Below are positions 1 to 8,515 of a stretch of DNA of 64,000 bases, one piece after another. This DNA is from Tahibacter sp042701255 (GTDB lineage Bacteria; Pseudomonadota; Gammaproteobacteria; Xanthomonadales; Rhodanobacteraceae), in contig NZ_CP170554.1 of NCBI RefSeq assembly GCF_042701255.1, forward strand, positions 1,798,001 to 1,862,000. Direction: 5' to 3'. Made by a program: the position numbers and the translations under genes. How positions within the stretch are numbered: position 1 is the first letter of the stretch; the number at the start of each line of letters is the position of its first letter. The notes under the pieces were generated by a model. The model did no database searches and had not been told where the DNA came from. It was given only the letters and a program-made list of their open reading frames with translations.

Positions 1-921
1 GCGCTGCAGCTCGCCTTGCGCGCGCTCGACATCGGTCCCGGCGACGAAGTCATCGTGCCGTCGAACACCTACATCGCGACCTGGCTTGCGGTCAGCCAAT
101 GCGGCGCGACGCCGGTGCCGGTCGAGCCCGATCCGTTGACCCACAACATCGATCCGGCACGCATCGAAGCGGCGCTGACGCCGCGCACGCGCGCGGTGAT
201 GCCGGTGCATCTCTACGGCCAGCCGGCCGACCTCGATCCCATTCTGGCCATCGCGCGCCGTCATGGCTTGCGCGTGATCGAGGACGCGGCGCAGGCGCAC
301 GGTGCGCGCTATCGCGGCCGTCGCCTCGGCGCGCATGGCGACGTGGTGACCTGGAGCTTCTACCCGGGCAAGAACCTCGGCGCATTCGGCGACGCCGGTG
401 CGGCGACCACCGACGATCCGGCGATTGCGGAACGTCTGCGCGTGCTGCGCAACTACGGTTCGCGCGTCAAATACGTCAACGACGAAGCCGGCTGGAACAG
501 CCGGCTCGATCCGCTGCAGGCGGCCGCCTTGCGCGTGAAGCTGCGCCACCTGGATGCCTGGAATGCGCGGCGTCGCGCGCTCGCAGAGGACTACGCGAGC
601 GCGCTGGCCGGCCTGCCGCTGCAGTTGCCGCACGTGCCCGACTGGGCCGAGCCGGTCTGGCATCTTTACGTGATCCAGCTCGAGCAGCGCGAAGCGGTGC
701 AGCGCGTGTTGAGCGAGCACGGCATCGGCAGCCTGATCCACTATCCCATTCCGCCGCACCGGCAGCTGGCCTATGCGAGTGCGGGCCTTGCCGCGGGCAG
801 TCTGCCCGTGGCCGAACGTCTGGCCGATCGCGTGCTGAGTCTGCCGATGGGGCCGCAGCTCGCACCGTCGGCGATAAGCCGCGTCGCCGACGGCCTGCGC
901 GCGGCGCTGGGCGCAGGCTAA
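1..921 (+). CDS. DegT/DnrJ/EryC1/StrS-family sugar aminotransferase, 5'-truncated by window edge
   Basis: PLP-dependent aminotransferase of the family that converts keto-sugar nucleotides to amino sugars, usually for O-antigen or other surface glycans. The frame is open from base 1 and begins ALQLALRAL, which corresponds to the family's GT(D/E)AL-type N-terminal region, so the true start lies upstream. 306 residues are visible, against a usual 360-400. The VIEDAAQAHGA segment carries the PLP-contacting Asp, and SFYPGKNLGAFGDAG carries the Schiff-base lysine (codon 370-372). The C-terminal half has the family's WHLYVIQ and HYPIPPHRQ segments. The substrate cannot be told from this fragment, and the neighbours visible downstream are unrelated. 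Confidence 0.93.
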   Translation, partial: ALQLALRALDIGPGDEVIVPSNTYIATWLAVSQCGATPVPVEPDPLTHNIDPARIEAALTPRTRAVMPVHLYGQPADLDPILAIARRHGLRVIEDAAQAHGARYRGRRLGAHGDVVTWSFYPGKNLGAFGDAGAATTDDPAIAERLRVLRNYGSRVKYVNDEAGWNSRLDPLQAAALRVKLRHLDAWNARRRALAEDYASALAGLPLQLPHVPDWAEPVWHLYVIQLEQREAVQRVLSEHGIGSLIHYPIPPHRQLAYASAGLAAGSLPVAERLADRVLSLPMGPQLAPSAISRVADGLRAALGAG

Positions 922-933
922 GGCACAGCCGGG

Positions 934-1284
934 TCAGTCCGCGGCGAGTCCGCGGGCATCCAGCGCCGCGTTCAGTCGCGCGGCGTCGAAACCCTTGATG
1001 ATCTCGTCGCCGATGACGATCAGCGGTGTGCCAACACCGCCTTTGGCGTCGAACTCGCGCTTGGCCTCGGCCGATTCGACGATGTCGCGTTCCTGCCAGG
1101 CCACGCCGCGCCGGGTCAGTTGCTCGCGCGCCTTCTCGCAATAGCCGCATTGCGGCATCACGTACAGCGTTACCGCAGCGGCTGGAGTCTTGTGCGCCGA
1201 TTCGGCTCCGGCGGCACGGGCCGTGGTCGCACTCAGAACCAGCATGGCGGCGCAGAACAGCGCTCCCGCCCAGGATCGTTTCAT
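934..1284 (-). CDS. Exported glutaredoxin-like protein
   Basis: 116-residue thioredoxin-fold protein with an N-terminal signal peptide (MKRSWAGALFCAAMLVLSA, then TARA). The redox motif CGYC is at about residues 46-49 and the cis-Pro loop GTP at 85-87, followed by the glutaredoxin-type IIKGFD end. Known glutaredoxins use glutathione in the cytosol, whereas this one looks periplasmic, so its reductant is unclear. I start at the ATG at 1284 because GGGAGG lies five bases upstream; an ATG at 1299 is also in frame. A strong hairpin separates it from the glycine-zipper gene upstream on the same strand. It could alternatively be described as a NrdH/DUF4124-type redoxin. Confidence 0.85.
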   Translation of the reverse strand: MKRSWAGALFCAAMLVLSATTARAAGAESAHKTPAAAVTLYVMPQCGYCEKAREQLTRRGVAWQERDIVESAEAKREFDAKGGVGTPLIVIGDEIIKGFDAARLNAALDARGLAAD

Positions 1285-1337
1285 CGCATCCTCCCGCATC
1301 GCACCGGATAGTAGTGCGGGTTCTGCGATGCGGACGC

Positions 1338-1384
1338 GGCGCCGGAGTTCCGCTGCGGTCGGGCCGCAATGGAACTCCGGCGCC
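1338..1384 (-). terminator. Long hairpin after the glycine-zipper gene
   Basis: A 14-bp perfect stem (GGCGCCGGAGTTCC at 1338-1351 with its complement at 1371-1384) encloses a smaller TGCGG/CCGCA stem. It lies about 60 bp past the stop of the upstream minus-strand gene and 54 bp before the redoxin start. There is no U-tract, so termination is likely but not certain. Confidence 0.5.
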
Positions 1385-1445
1385 GAGGTGTTGCGGCGGC
1401 GCGCCGGGCCGTGGCGTGCTGCAGGACGGATCGTTCCGGAAAACC

Positions 1446-2030
1446 TCAGCGCGCGCTTTCGCCGACGGGCTGTACCGTCGGCTCGACGCGGATGCGTTCG
1501 CCCGGGTCGTAGTCCATGCGCGTGGTGTAGTCGCGGCCCTTGTAGTTGTAGGTCACGTCGTAACCGACGACGCGGTCGCTGACGTCGGCGACTTCGCGAC
1601 AGCGCGTCTCGGTCGAGGTGACGACGCGGCCGCCCTGATGGCGCTTGTCCAATTCATGGCCGACCACGCCGCCGGCGACGGCGCCGGCGACGGTCGCCGC
1701 CTTGCGGCCGTTGCCGCGGCCGACCTGATTGCCGAGTGCGCCGCCGACGACGGCGCCGATCAAGGTACCGCCGACATTGCCGTCGCGTTCCGGCAGACGC
1801 TTGTTGACCGTGACCTGTTCGCAATCCTTGCGCGGCGTACGTACCTGTTCCATGACCGGGTTGACCCGGCGTACGTCTGCATAGGCGTCCGCTTCACGCG
1901 CGGCTTCAGCGGCCTTGGCGGCGGCCTCGGTGTCGGCGGCGGACTGGGCGCTGTAACGCTGTGCGACGGCCATGCCGCCGACGGCGACGATGATGCCCGC
2001 GGCTGCGCCCAACAGCAGCTTGCTGTCCAT
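1446..2030 (-). CDS. Glycine-zipper 2TM-domain envelope protein
   Basis: 194 residues. An N-terminal hydrophobic anchor (LLLGAAAGIIVAVGGMAVA) is followed by an Ala/Glu-rich linker, then a glycine-zipper double segment at about residues 108-145 (GGTLIGAVVGGALGNQVGRG, TVAGAVAGGVVGHEL). A C-terminal beta-like region with RVVGYDVTYNYKGRDY resembles the conserved tail of the SlyB/OmpA-type 'glycine zipper 2TM' family. Members are envelope proteins of uncertain function, often stress-linked. The ATG at 2030 is chosen because AGGAGAG lies just upstream, although the frame stays open to 2120. It is divergent from the small DUF2845-like gene at 2267. Confidence 0.85.
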   Translation of the reverse strand: MDSKLLLGAAAGIIVAVGGMAVAQRYSAQSAADTEAAAKAAEAAREADAYADVRRVNPVMEQVRTPRKDCEQVTVNKRLPERDGNVGGTLIGAVVGGALGNQVGRGNGRKAATVAGAVAGGVVGHELDKRHQGGRVVTSTETRCREVADVSDRVVGYDVTYNYKGRDYTTRMDYDPGERIRVEPTVQPVGESAR

Positions 2031-2266
2031 GATGTTCTCTCCTGGCTGGGGACCGACCGATTGGAGTTCACTGCAACTGAACCTCAGCGGCATCGCATTG
2101 CCGAATGCCAAACCGATCAATTTCGAGGTTCAGGAGCCAGTCGGAATTGCTAGTCTTGCATCCGCCGTCGCGTCCGCCAGTCACGCTCCGCGGTGAACGG
2201 GCAAACGGCGTAAAACGCGCGCAATCGACCGCGGGCATACTGCGGGGCAGTCAAGGGGCCGTGTGT

Positions 2267-2539
2267 ATGAAGTACCTGGCAGTGCTGGCGAGCCTGTTGC
2301 TGAGCTTCACCGCCGCGGCGCAGAGTGCGCGCTTCGGTTCGCGCATGGTGTCGGTCGGCGACACCGCCGATCACGTCCGCGAAGTGGCCGGCGCACCGGA
2401 CGCCGTCGCCTCCGAACCCACCGATACCGGCCCGCGCGAGGAATGGACCTACCGCCGCCGCGGCCGCCTGATCCAGCTCTGGATCGCCGACGGCAAGGTC
2501 GTGCATCTGTCCGACCGCAAGGACGAAGGCGGGAAGTAA
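2267..2539 (+). CDS. Small secreted DUF2845-like protein
   Basis: 90 residues with a signal peptide (MKYLAVLASLLLSFTAAAQS). The mature part has RFGSRMVSVGDTADHVREV, then WTYRRRGRLIQLWIADGKVV. This is the pattern of DUF2845/SmpA-like small periplasmic proteins, in which a 'G(D)T..EV...G.P' helix precedes a short beta sheet. The ATG at 2267 is preferred because it opens directly onto the signal peptide; the frame is open further upstream, but those codons read poorly. No function is established for the family. Confidence 0.75.
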   Translation: MKYLAVLASLLLSFTAAAQSARFGSRMVSVGDTADHVREVAGAPDAVASEPTDTGPREEWTYRRRGRLIQLWIADGKVVHLSDRKDEGGK

Positions 2540-2574
2540 GCCCGCACTGGCCGCCGCCTCAATCGATCGCGCGT

Positions 2575-3048
2575 TCAATCCGCCGCGTCGTTCGCCCGCG
2601 CTTCGACGCGGATCGCGCAGCGCACCGAGTTGGCGATGAAACAGCGCTCGTGAGCCGCTTCGTGCAGTTCGTGGATACGCTGCGCCGGTGGCGGCGTCGC
2701 GCCGAATTTCAGGCGCGGTCGCAGTATCACTTCGGCGATGGCGAGGCGGCCGTCGACACGGCGCATCACGCCAACGGCCTGGTCGTCATAGGCGTCGACG
2801 CAGAGGCCGGCCGCCGCGGCCAGCGACAGGAACCAGAGCATGTGGCAGCTCGCGATCGCCGCGACGAAGGCTTCCTCGGGATCGACCGCGCTCGCATCGG
2901 TCAGCGCCGGTGCGACGACGCTCGGCGATGCCGCCGCGGCGATCTGCGCACCGCCGTCGAACTCCCAGCGATGCGCGCGCGAATAGCGCTGGTCGATGAA
3001 GGCGGCGCCGTCGCGCTGCCAGCGGATGCGGGCCAGATGTTCGCTCAT
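2575..3048 (-). CDS. OsmC/Ohr-family protein
   Basis: 157-residue OsmC-fold protein. Family members reduce organic or fatty-acid hydroperoxides through two cysteines. Both conserved positions are visible: ASCHMLWFL in the central helix (about residue 68) and HERCFIANSV near the C-terminus (about residue 137). The DPEEAFVAAIASCH stretch is the classic OsmC signature. The start at 3048 has GGAG upstream. It follows the DUF2721 gene by 19 bp on the same strand, so the two are probably co-transcribed. Confidence 0.92.
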   Translation of the reverse strand: MSEHLARIRWQRDGAAFIDQRYSRAHRWEFDGGAQIAAAASPSVVAPALTDASAVDPEEAFVAAIASCHMLWFLSLAAAAGLCVDAYDDQAVGVMRRVDGRLAIAEVILRPRLKFGATPPPAQRIHELHEAAHERCFIANSVRCAIRVEARANDAAD

Positions 3049-3067
3049 GCGCTGCTCCGTTGCGGCG

Positions 3068-3511
3068 CTACTGGAACGGGCCCAGGCGCAGATGGATGGT
3101 CGCGAGGTAGATCTCGCGCAGGAAGACCAGCAGGCCGCCGATCAGGCAGATCAGTCCGAGCACGAACAGCGCGGCTGCGGGCAGGCTCACGTCGACCGCG
3201 TACAGCGCGCCGCCGAACAGCACGACGATGACGCTGGCCACGAGCAGGGCGCAGGCGGTCACGAGACTGATCGACCAGTTCATGAGCCGCGCGCGGCGCG
3301 AGAGCTTGCGCAGTTCGTCGAGCAGTTCCGGATGCCGTTCGGCCGAGAGGTGTTCCAGCTTGTCTTCCTGGCGGCGCGCGCGGTCGACGACGCGCGCGAG
3401 GCGGCTGGTCAGCACGCTGAGCAGGGCGCCGACACCGGTCAGCAGGAATACCGGCGCGACCGAAAGCTGGATGACGTGGGCGATGTCGGTGACGGGAAAG
3501 GGCTGCGCCAT
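3068..3511 (-). CDS. DUF2721 membrane protein
   Basis: 147 residues with three predicted membrane segments: about 12-35, 78-102 and 108-130. The intervening cytoplasmic stretch is rich in Arg and Glu (RLARVVDRARRQEDKLEHL) and probably helical. The order VIQLSVAPVFLLTGVGALLS, then RLARVVDR, matches DUF2721. Function unknown. It is the first gene of a two-gene unit with the OsmC gene. Confidence 0.85.
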   Translation of the reverse strand: MAQPFPVTDIAHVIQLSVAPVFLLTGVGALLSVLTSRLARVVDRARRQEDKLEHLSAERHPELLDELRKLSRRARLMNWSISLVTACALLVASVIVVLFGGALYAVDVSLPAAALFVLGLICLIGGLLVFLREIYLATIHLRLGPFQ

Positions 3512-3804
3512 GGCGTATGGGGTCTGTCGGTAGGGCGGATGCGGAAGCGTGGACTTGTCGTGCCGTGTCGTGTCGCGGCGCCTGGGTTTGTTCGATGCCG
3601 ACCCGGCCCGCCGATGCAGTATGCGGGCCGTGCATTGCAGGCGCCTGCAACGGATGTTCGACGCATCACTTCGTACGCCGGTCCGGCTTTTGCCCTTGCT
3701 GTGTCAGCGGTAGAGCCTGCGGCCGGATCGGGTTGGATGGAGCGCCCGGAGCACGTCGTTTCGCAAAGCCGGCCAGCGGTGTCGCCGGATCTGCGTTACG
3801 CGTT

Positions 3805-4629
3805 TCAATGCGCCACGAGCAGCGCGCGATCGGCATTCTGGAACAGATGACGCGTGACGCCGCCGACGATGAGTTCGGTGAGCCGCGAATGGCCCCAGGC
3901 ACCCATGACGAGCAGGTCGGCGCCGGTCGCACGCGCGGCGGCCAGCAGGCCGGCGCCGCGGTCGTCCGAGGTCTTGGACGGATGGAAGTCGGCCTTCACC
4001 GCGTGCGCGGCGAGATAGTTGCGCAGATCGAAGTTCGGCAGATGCAGCAGCCCGCCGTTGCTGCCGCGGCTTTCGCCGTCGAGCACGATGACCGAATCGG
4101 CGCGACGCAATATCGGCAGCGCGCCGTGCACGGCGCGTATCGCTTCGCGCGAGCCGTTCCAGAGCACCGTGACGACGCGACCGAGTTCGCCGACCTCGGC
4201 GCTTTCCGGGATCACCAGCAGCGGCGCGCCGGCGGCGAATGCGCTGCGCGATACCAGACCCCAGCCCAGCGGCGCATCGGGCTGCTGCTGCGGGCGTTCG
4301 ATGACGATCAGGTCGTTCCAGCGCGCCGCGTAGGCGATCGCATCGAGCGCATCGGCTTGTGCCACCAGCCAGTCGCCGCGTGCGCCGGCGGCGGCGAGCT
4401 TTTCGTGCCACCAGGCGTCGGCGACACCGGCCTCGCGGAAATGCCGGTCGGACTCGTGCACGAGCACGGCGACGGTTTCGGGCGAGGTGAACGCGGCCGG
4501 CGGAATCGGCGCGACGTAGAGGCCGTGCAGCACCGCGTCGAGGCGCCGGCTCAGCGCCAGCGCGGCGCGCAGTGCCGGCGGATCGCCGCTGTACTGGCGC
4601 AGATGGACGAGGACGTCGAGGGTGCTCAT
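3805..4629 (-). CDS. Universal stress protein (UspA family)
   Basis: 274 residues. Two Usp-like halves are recognisable: a degenerate N-terminal one (LDVLVHLRQYSGD...) and a C-terminal one ending LLVMGAWGHSRLTELIVGGV, TRHLFQNADRALLVAH. The second half carries the nucleotide-binding G-x-x-G-H-S motif. Tandem UspA proteins of this type bind ATP or AMP and are induced under stress or low oxygen; what this one does is not known. The start at 4629 is preceded by GGAG. It is divergent from the secreted-protein gene at 4764. Confidence 0.92.
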   Translation of the reverse strand: MSTLDVLVHLRQYSGDPPALRAALALSRRLDAVLHGLYVAPIPPAAFTSPETVAVLVHESDRHFREAGVADAWWHEKLAAAGARGDWLVAQADALDAIAYAARWNDLIVIERPQQQPDAPLGWGLVSRSAFAAGAPLLVIPESAEVGELGRVVTVLWNGSREAIRAVHGALPILRRADSVIVLDGESRGSNGGLLHLPNFDLRNYLAAHAVKADFHPSKTSDDRGAGLLAAARATGADLLVMGAWGHSRLTELIVGGVTRHLFQNADRALLVAH

Positions 4630-4763
4630 GACGCGATCTCCGCAGCCGGCTGGAGCCTTAGCTTACGCGTGCACCGCCGCGTTGTGCGCTGTCGCGGCCG
4701 TCATCGCCGCTTGACGCGGTTTGGGCGCATCATAGGCGCGCTTCACTGGCATGGAGAAGGCTT

Positions 4764-5195
4764 ATGAAGAAGACGACGGGTGTACTGGTGGCGATGGCGT
4801 TGCTGTTCGGCGTGCAGGGAACTGCGGCGGCGGCGATCGATTGCGAGATGGATTTCAACATGTCGGGCTGGTCGGCGTTCTACAAGACCGGCAGCGGCAG
4901 CGGCACCATCCACTGCAACAACGGCCAGAGCATGAAGGTCAAGATCCGCACCAAGGGCGGCGGCATCACCTTCGGCAAGCAGCGCATCGACAACGGCCGC
5001 GGCAAGTTTTCCGAGGTCAGGAACATCAAGGACCTGCTCGGCACCTACGCGTCCGGCGGCGCGCATGCCGGCGCGGTCAAGTCCTCGGCGGCGAGCGTCG
5101 TGACCAAGGGCGATGTCTCCCTCGCACTGGCCGGCACCGGCGAAGGCGTCGACATCGGCATCGATTTCGGCAAGTTCGTCATCAGCGCGCGTTGA
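4764..5195 (+). CDS. Secreted protein of unknown function
   Basis: 143 residues with a clear signal peptide (MKKTTGVLVAMALLFGVQG, then TAAA). The mature protein is Gly/Ser/Lys-rich with many short alternating hydrophobic stretches, suggesting an all-beta fold. Two cysteines (IDCEMDF and IHCNNGQS) could form a disulfide. I recognise no named domain with confidence; it resembles small periplasmic proteins of the DUF992/YSC84 kind only loosely. A GGAGAAGG Shine-Dalgarno supports the ATG at 4764, and an intrinsic terminator follows directly. Confidence 0.8.
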   Translation: MKKTTGVLVAMALLFGVQGTAAAAIDCEMDFNMSGWSAFYKTGSGSGTIHCNNGQSMKVKIRTKGGGITFGKQRIDNGRGKFSEVRNIKDLLGTYASGGAHAGAVKSSAASVVTKGDVSLALAGTGEGVDIGIDFGKFVISAR

Positions 5196-5203
5196 ATCAC
5201 CGA

Positions 5204-5229
5204 CCCGCAGCCAGTGGCTGCGGGTTTTT
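5204..5229 (+). terminator. Intrinsic terminator after the secreted-protein gene
   Basis: A 9-bp GC-rich stem (CCCGCAGCC at 5204-5212 with GGCTGCGGG at 5216-5224) and a 3-nt loop are followed by TTTTT. It starts 8 bp after the stop codon. Confidence 0.93.
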
Positions 5230-5390
5230 CGTCTGAACCGGATGCGGCGGCTCGCACCGCCGCCATGACGGGCGGCCGTTGCGCAAAGCAATGGCAGTGC
5301 CTTGCGGACGCGCTGCGCGTCGCGCGTCATCTGCGTGACGCATGCACGCGCTAGCCTCGGCGCGTTGTGACAGCGCGTCCTGCTCCCGCC

Positions 5391-6734
5391 ATGAATCAGC
5401 CTTCGCCGATCCTCACGGCCGACCCCGCGACGCGCAGCCGCGAGTCCGCCCTTGCTGCGCTGGTGCTGCCGGTGGCGCCGCTGACGCCGCAGTGCAGCGT
5501 GGCCGAAGCCGGCGAGCGTTTTCTCGACAAGGCGAATGCGGCGCTGCTGTCCCTGCCGGTCGTCGACGTCGGCGGCCGTCTGCTCGGCTGCATCACGCGC
5601 CACGAGCTCATGCTGCGCGTCTACATGGCGCCGTACGGTCGCGAGCTGCACGGACGCCGGCCGGTCACGACCCTGCTCGACGTGCAGCCGCTGACCTTGC
5701 GCATCGACAGCAGCATCGAAGCCGCCGGCCAGCTGATCGGCCGCCATCTGCGCCGGCCGATCACCGAAGACTTCGTCGTGCTCGATCTGCACGGCCGCTA
5801 TGCCGGCATGGGCGTGGTGCTCGACGTGCTGCGCGCGCTGGAGAGCCAGGTCGGCCAGCATGCGCAGGAGCTGGAATCGGCCTATCGCCGGCTCAAGGCG
5901 TCGCAGCACCGGCTCGTGCAGTCGGAAAAACTCGCGACCCTGGGCCAGCTCGTCGCCGGCCTCGCGCACGAGATCAACACGCCGCTGGGCTACGTGCAGA
6001 ACAACCTGACGATGACGCGCGACCTGCTGCCCGGCGCGGCCGAGCTCGCGAACGCCGCCGCGGCGCTGCTCGACGCGACGACCGACGGCGACGCGGCCGA
6101 CTGGCAGCAGCGCGGCGAACGCCTGGCCGCGGCGCGTGCCGGCTTCGATCCGGCCCTGTTCGACGATCTCGGCGCGCTGCTCGACGACACGGTGCACGGC
6201 GTCAACCAGATCGCCGATCTCGTCGGCAATCTCAAGGATTTCTCGCGCGTCGATGCGGCGCATACCGACGCGGTCGACCTGCACGGTCTCATCGATGCCG
6301 CGCTGCGCATCGCCGGTCATCTGCTGAAGAAGCGCAACGTGCAGGTGCAGTGCCGCTACGGCGACGTGCCGCTGCTGCGCTGCGCGCCGGCGCAGATCAA
6401 TCAGGTGCTGCTGAATCTCGTCGGCAACGCCGCCCAGGCCATCGACCACGACCAGGGCCAGATCGTGATCCGCACGCAGACCCTCGGCGGCTACGCATTG
6501 ATTGCGGTGCAGGACAACGGCCGCGGCATTCCGGCCGACGTGCTGCCGCGCATCTTCGAGCCGTTCTTCACGACCAAGCCGGTCGGTCAGGGCACCGGTC
6601 TCGGGCTGTCCATCTGCCAGCAGATCGTGCAGGCCCACGGCGGCCGCATCGCGGCGACGTCGAACCCGCCCTCGGGCACGCGCTTCGTCGTCGCGCTGCC
6701 GCTGACTCCGACTCCACCGCAGGCCGCCGCATGA
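5391..6734 (+). CDS. Histidine kinase with N-terminal CBS-domain pair
   Basis: 447 residues. Residues ~25-150 form two CBS modules (LPVVDVGGRLLGCITRHEL and FVVLDLHGRYAGMGVVLD). A helical linker follows, then a HisKA domain with the H-box LAHEINTPLGYVQNN (His ~193) and an HATPase domain with NLVGNAAQAI, DNGRGIP and FEPFFTTKPVGQGTGLGLS. There is no transmembrane segment, so it is a cytosolic kinase, and the CBS pair probably binds an adenine nucleotide (inference). The ATG at 5391 is preferred over an in-frame GTG at 5367; neither has a clear ribosome site. Its stop overlaps the next start as ATGA, so kinase and regulator are translationally coupled. Confidence 0.92.
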   Translation: MNQPSPILTADPATRSRESALAALVLPVAPLTPQCSVAEAGERFLDKANAALLSLPVVDVGGRLLGCITRHELMLRVYMAPYGRELHGRRPVTTLLDVQPLTLRIDSSIEAAGQLIGRHLRRPITEDFVVLDLHGRYAGMGVVLDVLRALESQVGQHAQELESAYRRLKASQHRLVQSEKLATLGQLVAGLAHEINTPLGYVQNNLTMTRDLLPGAAELANAAAALLDATTDGDAADWQQRGERLAAARAGFDPALFDDLGALLDDTVHGVNQIADLVGNLKDFSRVDAAHTDAVDLHGLIDAALRIAGHLLKKRNVQVQCRYGDVPLLRCAPAQINQVLLNLVGNAAQAIDHDQGQIVIRTQTLGGYALIAVQDNGRGIPADVLPRIFEPFFTTKPVGQGTGLGLSICQQIVQAHGGRIAATSNPPSGTRFVVALPLTPTPPQAAA

Positions 6735-7702
6735 ATCCCGACAAACCCTGTGTGGTGCTGATCGACGACGAGGAACGCATCCTGCGTTCGCTGTCGCTGC
6801 TGCTGCGCAGCCGCTACGAAGTGCTCGCGACCACCGATCCGGTGCAGGTGCTGGACTGGGTGCGCACGCGCCCGGTGCACGTCGTCGTCAGCGACCAGCG
6901 CATGCCGACGATCAGCGGCGTCGACCTGCTGCGCCAGATCCGCGACCACTCGCCGCGCAGCATGCGCCTGCTGCTGACCGGCTATGCCGATCTCGCGGCG
7001 GTCGAGGCAGCCGTCAACGACGGCGAGATCTTCCGCTTCCTCGAGAAGCCCTGGGATGCCGCGCGGCTGCAGCAGACCATCGCCGAGGCCGCGCAGATCG
7101 CCTGGGACGAATTCGCGCGTCTGGCGCCGCCCGCCGCCGCGCCTCCTTCCGCCGCGCCGCGCGCCGCCGTCGCGACGCCGGCCGTTCCGGTCGCGGCCGG
7201 CGCCGCGCCGCCTGCGCCCGCGGTGCTCGTGCTCGACGAAGATCCGATGACCGTGACCCTGGTCCGCGAGCTGCTGCCGCCCGGCGCGCTGATCGTGCCG
7301 GCGACCAATGTCGAGGCCGCGCTGGCGCGCATCGAGACGCGCGAGTACGACGTGATCCTGGCCGAGCTGCGTCACAGCAGCGACGACGTCATAGGCGCGC
7401 TGAAACTGCTCAAGCAGGCCAGCCCGCGCACCTTGGCCATCGCCTGCTCGTCGCTGCGCGACGGCCGTCTGCTGATCGATCTGATCAATCAGGGCCAGGT
7501 GTTCCGCTTCCTGCCCAAGCCGCTGGTGCGCGAACTGCTGCGCCGTGCGCTGATGGCCGCACTGGAACGCCACCGCGAGCTGCATCGCGAGCCGCTGCGT
7601 CTGCGCCGGCATGCGGTCGAGGCGCCGCGCGAGGTCAGCCTGTCCAGCCGCGTGCTCGATTACCTGCGCCGCATCCGCGATCAGGCCCGGCGGCGCGCCT
7701 GA
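6731..7702 (+). CDS. Response regulator with two receiver domains, second one atypical
   Basis: 323 residues. REC1 (about 7-125) is complete: acidic pair in LIDDEE, phosphoacceptor D55 in VVSDQRMP, and K106 in FRFLEKPW. A Pro/Ala-rich linker (about 132-163) leads to REC2 (about 164-290). REC2 keeps LDEDP and the FRFLPKP lysine (K263) but has Glu212 where Asp is expected (VILAELRHSS). There is no DNA-binding, HD or GGDEF output; the C-terminal ~35 residues are a basic helix. It is the partner of the CBS kinase just upstream. The FRFLEKPW form of REC is common in RpfG-like and phosphorelay regulators, so output may be by protein-protein contact. Confidence 0.9.
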   Translation: MNPDKPCVVLIDDEERILRSLSLLLRSRYEVLATTDPVQVLDWVRTRPVHVVVSDQRMPTISGVDLLRQIRDHSPRSMRLLLTGYADLAAVEAAVNDGEIFRFLEKPWDAARLQQTIAEAAQIAWDEFARLAPPAAAPPSAAPRAAVATPAVPVAAGAAPPAPAVLVLDEDPMTVTLVRELLPPGALIVPATNVEAALARIETREYDVILAELRHSSDDVIGALKLLKQASPRTLAIACSSLRDGRLLIDLINQGQVFRFLPKPLVRELLRRALMAALERHRELHREPLRLRRHAVEAPREVSLSSRVLDYLRRIRDQARRRA

Positions 7703-7741
7703 GCCGTCACAGTCAGGTCGGGGCTACCTTGGTCGAAAGCT

Positions 7742-7755
7742 CAAACGATCGTTTG
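7742..7755. promoter_or_regulatory. 14-bp perfect palindrome resembling a PsrA operator
   Basis: CAAACGATCGTTTG lies 63 bp before the hemolysin III start. It fits the published PsrA-type consensus (C/G)AAAC-N2-4-GTTTG(C/G) exactly. PsrA is a TetR-family, fatty-acid-responsive regulator. The match is seen in the sequence; the regulator is inferred. Confidence 0.5.
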
Positions 7756-7818
7756 GATTTTTGCGGCGGCCTGCGCTATGGTCGCCGGGTCCACCAGGTG
7801 ATTGCCGAGGGCGCCGTC

Positions 7819-8481
7819 ATGGCGAGTGTCGCTGCCAGTCCGCGTTATTCGCTGCTCGAGGAAGTCATTTCCAGTGCCATCCACGGCATCGGCGTCGTAC
7901 TGAGCATCGCCGGACTGGCCGTGCTCGTGGCGTTCGCGGCACTGGACGGCAATGCCTGGCACGTGACCAGCGTAGCCGTGTTCGGCGCGACCCTCGTGCT
8001 GCTGTACACGGCATCGACCTTGTATCACGGCATTCCGAACGAAGTCGCCAAGCCGACTCTGCGAGCGCTCGACCACGTCGCGATCTATCTGCTGATCGCC
8101 GGCACCTACACTCCCTATACCCTGATCAGTCTGCACGGCGCCTATGGCTGGCTGCTGTTCGGCGTGGTCTGGGGACTGGCGCTGCTCGGCATCGTCTGTG
8201 AGCTGTCGCCGCTGAAGCGATTCCGCGGCGCCGCGGTCGCGCTGTACATCGGCATGGGCTGGAGCGCGCTCGCCGCGCTCGGGCCGCTGCTCGAGAGCGT
8301 GCCCAGCGGTGGACTCTGGCTGCTGTTCCTCGGCGGCGCGGCGTATACCCTGGGCGTGCCGTTCTATCTCTGGCGGCGCCTGCCGTTCAGCCATGCGATC
8401 TGGCACGGCTTCGTGCTGCTCGGCAGCATCCTGCATTTCTTTTCCATCCTGCTCTATGTGATCCCGGCGGACACGATCTGA
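7819..8481 (+). CDS. Hemolysin III / PAQR-family membrane protein
   Basis: 220 residues with seven predicted membrane helices. The family's zinc-type motifs are present: SSAIHGIG near the N-terminus, STLYHG in the second or third helix, and HAIWHGFVLLGSILHFF at the end, giving the three-histidine site typical of PAQR/HlyIII (YqfA) proteins. Bacterial members influence membrane-lipid homeostasis; the pore-forming name is historical. The ATG at 7819 begins MASVAASPRYS. A palindrome upstream suggests lipid-linked control, and the next gene lies 34 bp downstream, probably in one transcript. Confidence 0.9.
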   Translation: MASVAASPRYSLLEEVISSAIHGIGVVLSIAGLAVLVAFAALDGNAWHVTSVAVFGATLVLLYTASTLYHGIPNEVAKPTLRALDHVAIYLLIAGTYTPYTLISLHGAYGWLLFGVVWGLALLGIVCELSPLKRFRGAAVALYIGMGWSALAALGPLLESVPSGGLWLLFLGGAAYTLGVPFYLWRRLPFSHAIWHGFVLLGSILHFFSILLYVIPADTI

Positions 8482-8515
8482 GCCGCCGCATCCGTCCCGT
8501 TTGCGGAGATTGCCC

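Noticed and set aside
5361..5390. Promoter for the CBS kinase with a clear -10/-35
   Set aside because: The sequence is GC-rich without matching hexamers at sensible spacing, so I do not report it.
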